From: Brassica napus
Taxonomy: Eukaryota > Streptophyta > Magnoliopsida > Brassicales > Brassicaceae
Direction: 5' to 3'
NCBI RefSeq assembly: GCF_020379485.1
Contig: NC_063450.1
Coordinates: forward strand, 29,674,137 to 29,738,136
DNA length: 64,000 bases
Both the position numbers and the translations under genes were made by a program. The notes beneath the pieces are model-generated. The model was not told where the DNA came from. It did not search any database and saw only the letters and a program-made list of their open reading frames with translations. Position 1 is the first letter of the stretch, and each line of letters begins with the position of its first letter. Positions 56,802 to 64,000 of this stretch are shown here, one piece after another.

Positions 56802-59800
56802 ATGGCCTCCCAAGACAACGTGTCCAGATCCAAAGCTCCTAATGCCAATGATTCTCACATTGCGCTGACTAAGGGTGCACTAGTCACCGGGATCACCGGG
56901 CATGATGGATCATACCTGACCGAGTTCCTGCTCCAAAAAGGCTACCAAGTCCACGGTCTGATCCGACGATCCTCAAATTACAACACCCAGCGGATCAACC
57001 ATATCTACATCGATCCCCACAATGCCAACAAAGCTCGCATGAAGCTCCACTACGCTGATCTCTCTGGTGCCTCCTCCCTCCGCCGTTGGCTCGACGTCAT
57101 CAAGCCTGACGAGGTCTACAACCTTGCTGCTCAGTCCCACGTTGATGTCTCCTTCGAGATCCCTGACTACACTGCTGATGTCGTAGCTACTGGAGCTCTC
57201 CATCTCCTGGAGGCAGTCAGGTCTCACATGGCTGACAATGGCCGTAACATCAAGTACTACCAAGCTTGTTCCTCAGAGATGTTCGGGTCAACTCCTCCTC
57301 CGCAATCTGAGACGACACCTTTTCACCCAAGATCTCCCTATGATGCCTCCAAATGCACCGCTCACTGGTACACAGTCAATTACCGAGAAGCATACGGCCT
57401 GTACGCCTGCAACAGGATCCTATTCAACCACGAGTCACCCCGCCGAGGTGAGAACTTCGTCACTCGAAAAATAACCTGGGCCCTGGGGAGGATCAAGGTC
57501 GGACTGCAGACGAAGTTCTTCCTGGGAAACATACAGGCGTCACGAGACTGGGGTTCGCAGGGGACTACATGGAGGCAATGTGGTTGATGCTGCAGCAGGA
57601 GAAACCATATGATTACGTGGTGGCAACTGAGGAGTCGCACACCGTGGAGGAGTTTCTTGAGGTGTCCTTTGGGTACCTCGGCCTCAGCTGGAAAAACCAC
57701 GTGGAGTTTGACAAGAGGTAATTCAGGCCAACGGAGGTTGACAATCTGAAAGGAGATGCGAGCAAGGTGAAGGAGGTGTTGAAGTGGAAGCCCAAAGTAG
57801 GGTTCGAGCAGCTGGTGAAGATGATGGTGGTTAATAAGCTAAAGAGACTGCTCCCTCAGATCATCACAGAGAACCAGTCAGTGTTTGTTAAAGGTCGGTT
57901 GCTCATGGAGAACGTCCTTCTAGCTTCAGAACTCGTCAAGGATAATCATAAGGACACAATTACTCCAAGGTGTGTTATGAAAATTGATATATCTAAAGCA
58001 TTTGATTCTGTGCAATGGAAGTTTGTATTGAAGAGTCTGAGTGCCTTGGGATTTCCTAAGAAGTTCATTCATTGGATAGAACTATGCATAACGAGTCATT
58101 CGTTCTCGGTGCAAGTTAATGGTGATCTTGTGAGTTACTTTCAAAGCTCTAGAGGACTCCGTCAGGGTTGCTCCTTTCGTTGTACATGTTCGTATTGTGT
58201 ATGAATGTATTATCAAGGAAAATTGATAGAGCAGTGGCTGAAGGAAAATTCAAGTTTCACCCGGGTTGTCAATCTCTCTCGATCACGCACCTATGTTTTG
58301 CAGATGATTTAATGCTGTTTGTTGAAGGATCGAAGCAGTCTGTACAAGGTGTGTTAACTGTGTTTGAAGAGTTTGAGGCGTGGTCTGGATTGAGCATCAG
58401 TGTGGAGAAATCAACAATCTATATGGCGGGAGTTTTGGATGTAGAGAAGAGAAGTATCTTGTCGAATTTTAAGTTCGCAGTTGGAGAGCTCCTTGTTCGT
58501 TACTTAGGTCTTCCGCTAATGACACAAGGGATGAAGAAGCAAGATTATGTCCCTCTTTTGGAGAAGATAGAAGCAAAATAAGTTCTTGGACGTGCAGATT
58601 CTTTTCATACGCTGGAAGACTTCAGTTAATAAACTATGTTCTCATCAGTATAGTTAACTTATGGGCGACAGTGTTCCGGTTACCGTGCAGTTGTATAAAG
58701 GAAGTGGAACAAATATGCTCAGCTTTCTTATGGACGGGGCCATCTCTTAAATCTTCAAATGCAAAGGTTGCTTGGAAAGATATCTGATGTACTAAAAGTG
58801 AAGGAGGTTTGGGGATCAGAAACTTGAGAGAAGTCAATAAGGTTTATGGTCTCAAACTGATATGGAGAATGTTAACAGGTGAATCTCTTTGGGGGAAATG
58901 GATTCGAGCTAACTTGCTTAAAGGGCGAAGCTTTTGGGAAGTTAACTCAAAGATGCAAATGGGTTCTTGGATGTGGCATAAGATGTTGAAGTTGAGAAGC
59001 GTGGCTAAGCTGTTTTTTAAGATTTAAGTGGGAAATGGAAGAAACATCTCTTTTTGGTTTGATAATTGGTCTGGGAAAGGGGTTCTCTCAGATTTGTTGG
59101 GTGCTAGGGGGATCATTGACATGGGGGTGAAAAAGAATGCTACAGTAGAGGAGGCAGTGTTAAGTGTTCGAAGAAGAAGGCACCGTACATGTGTGCTTAA
59201 TGAGATTGAAGAGGAGTTACGTATCATTGAGAATAATCTGAATTCAGACAATCTTGATACTTATCTTTGGAAAAGAGTCTCAGGGTATAAGAAGGAGTTC
59301 TCTACTCAGGAAACTTGGGATCAGTTGAGAGAAAAAGACACTTTGTAATTGGGTTCAAGGCATTTGGTTTTCGCAAACGACTCAGAAATATGCTTTCATG
59401 GCGTGGCTGTCAGTGAGAGATAGGATGTCGACTATGGATAGAGTGGTGAAATGGAGTCAGAGGAGTGATGATGTCTGTGTTCTTTGCAAAAATGCACCTG
59501 AATCGAGAAATCACTTATTCTTTGAATGCAACTTGTCTGCTCAAGTTTGGGAATTCATTGCTAAAGGGTTGTTGCGGAATTCTTATACTACGGATTGGTC
59601 AGGGATTATATGCATTATTTCTGAGAGGACAAGGGAGAAGAAGAGTCTGGTATGTATCAGATATGCATTCCAGGCTGTCTTATACGCATTGTGGATAGAA
59701 AGGAACAAGGTAAGGCACGGTGATAAAATGATGCCTTGAGAAAGGTATTAGAAACGGAATCAGTTTGGTGAGCAAGAGTGGAACAAGAGTATGAAGGAGC

Positions 59801-59935
59801 TAATGCAATTATGGTTTCAAACTAGAATGTAATTAGATTTTTGCTTATCTTTTGAGTAGTAAAGTATAAGATTTATAGAAAAAAGAAGCCCAAGTTGTAA
59901 TAAGGTTTTTTTGGTGAATAAATTTAACATTCATT

Positions 59936-59966
<31 letters not shown>

Positions 59967-60054
59967 GATGATGGTGGACGAAGATCTGGAGATGGCTAAG
60001 AGGGAGAAAGTGCTGGTTGATGCTGGCTACATGGAAGCTCAGCAGCAACCTTAA
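56802..60054 (+). pseudogene. GMD1: GDP-mannose 4,6-dehydratase 1-like, broken
   Basis: NAD(P)-dependent short-chain dehydratase making GDP-4-keto-6-deoxymannose, the first step to GDP-L-fucose. Intronless like its Arabidopsis relatives. Residues 1-245 are intact: nucleotide-binding [39 protein letters not shown] and the catalytic YDASK. One base is missing in DWGFAGD (near 57553), shifting the frame. A TAC-to-TAA change at DKRYF (57719-57721) adds a stop. A LINE (57831-59963) separates LVKMMV from the last exon part, MMVDEDLEMAKREKVLVDAG to QQQP and TAA at 60052-60054. Matches Arabidopsis At5g66280 by position and sequence, from memory. Confidence 0.9.
57831..59963 (+). mobile_element. 5'-truncated L1-type LINE inserted in GMD1
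   Basis: A 2,133-bp insertion with a 14-bp target duplication gaagatgatggtgg (57817-57830 and 59964-59977) and an A-rich tail. It starts inside reverse transcriptase at NKLKRLLPQIITENQSVFV. Catalytic motifs follow: CVMKIDISKAFDSVQW (about 57975) and HLCFADDLMLFVEG (about 58290). A zf-RVT domain (VKWSQRSDDVCVLCKNAPES, HLFFECNLSAQVWEF; 59430-59570) and the C-terminal RYAFQAVLYALWIERNK lie further on. Several frameshifts and stops are present (near 58165, 58579, 59025 and 59346). The AP endonuclease and ORF1 are missing through 5' truncation. Confidence 0.9.
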
Positions 60055-60374
60055 AACTCGAGGCTGCTTGCCAAACAAAAAAAAAGAGGCTTACCATTAT
60101 CTGAATCTAATATTCTGTTTCAAGTTTTTTTTTCTTTCCATTTTTCTTGTTTGATTTTGTATCAAAGCGAATAACATATGAATTTTCCTACGTTACAACA
60201 ATTGGATTATACAAATCGGAAAACAAACTTAACAAAAACAAGTACCGAAAGCGTGAAGTACAAAAGAAAAACACAATGGGACAATAGAAACATCATCTTG
60301 CATTTATGCAAAATCAAAGACTAGTGGGAAGTATACAGCCAATCTTATCAATGGTCACACAAGAGTATTGACTC

Positions 60375-61412
60375 TTATGCCTCTTGTTTAGAAGAGACCG
60401 ACTCAGGAGGTGCAAGAACAAAGGGGGTCACTGTTGACCTAAGAGATTCAGGTCCCTCAGAATTAATTCTTTTACATAATGAATCGCAGTTGTTGATCAC
60501 CTCAGTCAACCTTCCTTTAAGCTCCCCAAGCTCCACCTGCAGCCCATGAACTAAGAAGAAGAATATATATATCTAGTTAAAGTGTGAATCCCATGTATTC
60601 TTCAACAAAGGGATGAATGATATATATATATAGGTAGGGTACCTTGAGATAAATGGTGAGAAGTGGTCCTCATAGCAGAAACGGAGTGGTTAAACCTCTG
60701 TAGAAGTTTAGTGGCCAAAGCATCTGCCACTTCAATCTTGTTTTCTATATCTTCCTAGACACATGAGAAGAAACATGGTTATAAATAATTCATTTACAAA
60801 CCAAATTGTGAGAAGAAAGAGGCACAAAGATTTTTCAGACGGACCTGTCTGGTGGTAATATCTTGAGCTTTGGTGTCTTGCCATTCACGGTAAATGGAGA
60901 AAAGCTCAACAAGTATTTGAGGATCCACCGTATCTTCTGGGAAAAGGAAACATTGAGCAAGAAATTCGATTAGGAAAAAAAAATGAAAAACGAGAAAACA
61001 AACATATAAATTAATTAGGTATAAAGATACAAACTCACTGGAAGAGGAGCTCGATAAAGCTTTCCTCACCAATATGTCTGTTAAGCTACTTTCCCTGGGA
61101 GGAGCTGACTTCAATATTGGCCTGCTCTGCCAATTTTACAATTTTTTTAAGAAATCAACAGTGTTTTTCGATTACGCAAAAAGCAAAAGAGTAGTAGTTA
61201 GTAGTAACTCACAACTGTGAGTGATTTAAGATTATCGAGAATGGGATCCACTTTCTCGGATCGTTGAGAGATGGTTGTTATCACATCTCCACCTCCTACT
61301 CTATTCTCCTGTTAATTCATTCCAACGGTTAGCCGAAATGGCTGAATAATCAAATCGCGAATTATCTATTTATTACCTGAGCGCCTAATAGCGTTGAATC
61401 TGATGCCCCCAT
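60375..61412 (-). CDS. 199-aa plant protein, coiled-coil-like, function unknown
   Basis: Intact six-exon gene on minus: 61412-61377, 61308-61213, 61126-61039, 60936-60845, 60754-60643 and 60550-60375. All junctions are GT-AG and phases are consistent, coding 199 aa. It starts MGASDSTLLGAQ, with ISQRSEKVDPILDNLKSLT and APPRESSLTDILVRKALSSS, then DPQILVELFSIYREWQ. A helical region follows (ENKIEVADALATKLLQRFN; LQVELGELKGRLTEVIN) and the tail ends SSKQEA. No domain recognised; no signal peptide or membrane segment. Position between GMD1 and VND3 suggests it corresponds to Arabidopsis At5g66290 (inference from order). Confidence 0.8.
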
Positions 61413-62005
61413 GTGATTGATTGTGAACCAACTTTGGAATCCAATTGTTTGTTTCAGCGCAGGTCCGGTTCCCCCGAGGAGAATGAAAGAGAGAGATTAG
61501 CTATTTCAACTTAAGGCGAAGAAACTTCATGACGTTTCAGTTTTCTACAATTCAACACCTTGCCGTTTCAAATCCCCCTTTTCACGGTATTTAGACGACA
61601 GTATGTTTTCAAACAGATCAAGGTAACGACAGCACGTCGGATATTTATTGGGGGAGACAAAGCATGAATTAAACTAACCATGCTTCACCGCGCATGCTAG
61701 ACAAAGCCCATTTTATATGGGCCCACTTTTAGCCCACCTTACTAATTATTTAATTACTGAAAATGCAAAAACACCGAAATAATAAAGAACGTATTTTTCT
61801 TTAAGCCACTGCTTATACATTACACGAAAAACTCAGCAAGTGTAGAGCGTTATATATAATCTTATTCCACTCTCATCTTCTGCTTATCCATCCAAAATCC
61901 TTCCCTTCGTTGCTTTTTATTAAGATCATATATAATTCCACGTAACGACGACGTTTCTTATGCATGCATGCATTGAACGGTATACTATCACCCCCAAAAA
62001 AGCTT
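61413..62005. other. Intergenic between the 199-aa gene and VND3
   Basis: Holds the upstream region of the 199-aa gene (left part) and the 3' UTR of the NAC gene (right part). The motif tgcatgcatgca at about 61961 is an RY-like repeat. No gene. Confidence 0.4.
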
Positions 62006-63460
62006 TTATTCTTCGCCATTCATCAAGAATTGAGACGCCACGAACTTATCAAGCGCTCTCCAATCCGTCATCCTCTTCTCAGCGCCAACGTCATCTTCCC
62101 CCGTGCGGCTAGTTGTTTCCGGCAACTTGTCTGAGGCGAGAGAGGGGCTCTCTAGCTGAGGAAGCTGAGATAATTCATCATCACCCATGGATTTAAGGTA
62201 CATAGAGCCAAAGAATCCATCATCAACGATTTGGTTGGCCTCAGAGGGTAGTTCTTGCTTAAACGGTGTGACCGCTAGACCATCAGTGTTATGTTTGGCG
62301 CGCTTGATGAGGACGTTCTTGTCGAGAGGTTCCAAGAGGGTAGCATCGTCGTATAGGAAACAGTTCGAATCCCAAATTTGTCTTCTTTTTGTCGGGACGG
62401 TCGTTCGTTTCTTAAATGCTCTACACACTACCCATCCTTCTTCCTGCTATCACCATTTTGATTCACATCATCAATAACTGATATTATTTTGTTTCTTTTA
62501 CGTACTTTTCAGACCAAGAAAAAGACACGCACAACACTAGAGCCTGCATATAGTGGCAGCCCACTATAACTAGTATTGATCTAAAAAGGTGAAACTTCTA
62601 TAAGTTAAGAGGAAAAAGTACTGAAGAATACGTCATAATGTATAAATGTACCTGCTGAGGAGCGTTCTGGTGGGATTCTAGGCTGTAGTATTCATGGATG
62701 ATCCAGTCGGATTTTTGGCCATTGGGAGCTCGACCGCGGTAAAAGACGAGAGTCTTTCTCATACCAATTAGTTTGGAGTTGAGGTAAACGGCCTTGTCCC
62801 GGCCTGTGGCTTTCCAGAAACCAGCCATGGTGGCTCGGTTAGTCCTCGTCCCAGTCGGATACTTCTTGTCTTTGTGGCTGAAAAAGTACCACTCCTTTTG
62901 CTCCTCGTACCCTATCCTGCATCTCTCTACACGTGTATCCAGTATCATAGATCATATAACTCTTTCAAACTACAAATTCTAGTATTAACTTATATGTGGA
63001 TCGACATTGATAGCGCATGAATGATAGGTTGCTTGGATGTGTAATTGTCGTCCGTTTATTCATTAGTTATGAAAACCCTAATTTCTCCTTGGACATGTCT
63101 AGAGATGTACACAAATCTTATATATAGATAGAAATATTGGATGCATAAATTGCATAAATAAAGATGGGACCAAACTTCTAAAAAATGTGTTCTATATAAA
63201 CGATTGATCATCAAATATATATTTATATATACGAGTAACGAGTATATGTACATATTGCGATTCAGAAGCATATAAGATAGATATATACCTTGTAAATCCC
63301 ATGGTTCGATCTTGTAGAGATCAATTTCTCTGATAACATCGAGATCAATACTTTGGGATGCGACTTTCTTCTTGAGGTAATATCCAACAAGCTCTTCATC
63401 TGTCGGATGAAACCTAAAACCGGGCGGTATTGACGACTCTTGATCCACCGGCCCCATCAT
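62006..63460 (-). CDS. VND3: NAC transcription factor, VND3 type (ANAC105)
   Basis: Intact three-exon gene on minus: 63460-63289, 62926-62652 and 62443-62006, GT-AG, coding 294 aa. Start chosen at [10 protein letters not shown], which agrees with the MM start of the Arabidopsis protein; the frame upstream is leader. The NAC domain (about 10-165) has all subdomains: [58 protein letters not shown] with [48 protein letters not shown]. The unusual [13 protein letters not shown] is shared with Arabidopsis VND3. The C-terminus has LPQLESPSL and the VND signature [16 protein letters not shown] proteins switch on xylem vessel differentiation and secondary wall genes. Intron positions match other NAC genes. 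Confidence 0.92.
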
Positions 63461-64000
63461 CTTTGATAAAATCTTCAAGTGTTTATATTTTGCTGGTTTC
63501 TTCTTGATCGAGCTAGTGAAGATCGACCGTAGAAGAAACCCCAACCGACTCTATCAATAAAAACAGAGAGCGAGAAGATGCTAATTAGGCATAGGAAAGA
63601 GAGATATATGGACCGTCCACTTGAACGTCGACGTGTGTGGTTTGAACTTCAGAGTGTAATCATATGCTCATTTCGCGTTGGCCTCACTCACCATCACTGC
63701 TTCTATGCGTGCGCGTATACATATCCACATATATGTATTTATATATATACAAAAAGTGTATCTACGTTGTGGATATACATATATAGGTACAGAAATATAT
63801 GAATCTAATAATTAATATATGAAACCAAGGTAATGATTATGTTAGAACTTAGAATGGGGATATTGGAAAAGGAATTATTTTTATTTTTAAAAGGTGGGTG
63901 GCTCCGTTTTGAGAGAAACGGGAGACAGAAGCTGAAATATCATCATTTTGCTTGGTGTTACTTCATGCTCCAAATGATGTCTTCTTCTTCAATCCTGTAT
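63461..64000 (-). promoter_or_regulatory. VND3 5' leader and promoter region
   Basis: Upstream sequence of the NAC gene, running off the window. Contains long TA-rich stretches (about 63720-63830) and no competing gene. Individual elements cannot be assigned with confidence. Confidence 0.4.

Overview
The window is nuclear DNA of a Brassicaceae plant, most likely a Brassica. Host proteins are nearly identical to Arabidopsis ones, genes have short plant introns, intergenic DNA is AT-rich, and the transposon families are typical of Brassica. Assignments to Arabidopsis loci below are from memory of protein sequences and locus order, not from a search.

Layout, left to right. 0.8-2.5 kb: a chloroplast lipid phosphate phosphatase gene (LPPepsilon2 type, minus), split by a 598-bp retroelement-derived insertion. 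3.6-8 kb: a MITE, Helitron ends and a 1.74-kb solo LTR. 9-11.3 kb: a NAP1-like pseudogene and an unrecognised spliced gene. 12.7-17.4 kb: a complete but decayed Ty1/copia element. 18.4-19.1 kb: an intact DUF4408/DUF761 membrane protein gene. 20.9-26.1 kb: a MULE-like element with a telomere-like core, a Helitron carrying a 5-unit tandem array, and a hAT-like element. 26.5-37.06 kb: a 10.57-kb CACTA transposon with matching ends, a 3-bp target duplication, an intact TNP2-type transposase, a TNPA-like gene and an opposing ATHILA ORF1-like gene. 37-40.5 kb: a MITE, nested Helitrons and a LINE tail. 40.7-42.3 kb: a broken SABATH methyltransferase. 42.8-45.6 kb: an intact Tm-1-like/TIM-barrel gene. 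46.0-47.9 kb: an intact CCCH zinc-finger gene. 48.2-56.4 kb: Helitron-derived DNA and a 4.93-kb copia element. 56.8-60.05 kb: a GDP-mannose 4,6-dehydratase pseudogene (GMD1 type) carrying a LINE. 60.4-61.4 kb: an intact 199-aa gene. 62.0-63.5 kb: an intact NAC gene of the VND3 type.

The host genes match the end of Arabidopsis chromosome 5 (about At5g66270 to At5g66450). The left group runs in descending order and the right group in ascending order, which suggests an inversion breakpoint in the 377 bp between the Tm-1-like and CCCH genes. Three of the eight block genes (LPPE2, SABATH, GMD1) are dead by independent lesions. This fits gene loss after polyploidy, with function presumably kept by paralogues. 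Transposons of nearly every major plant class make up most of the remaining sequence.
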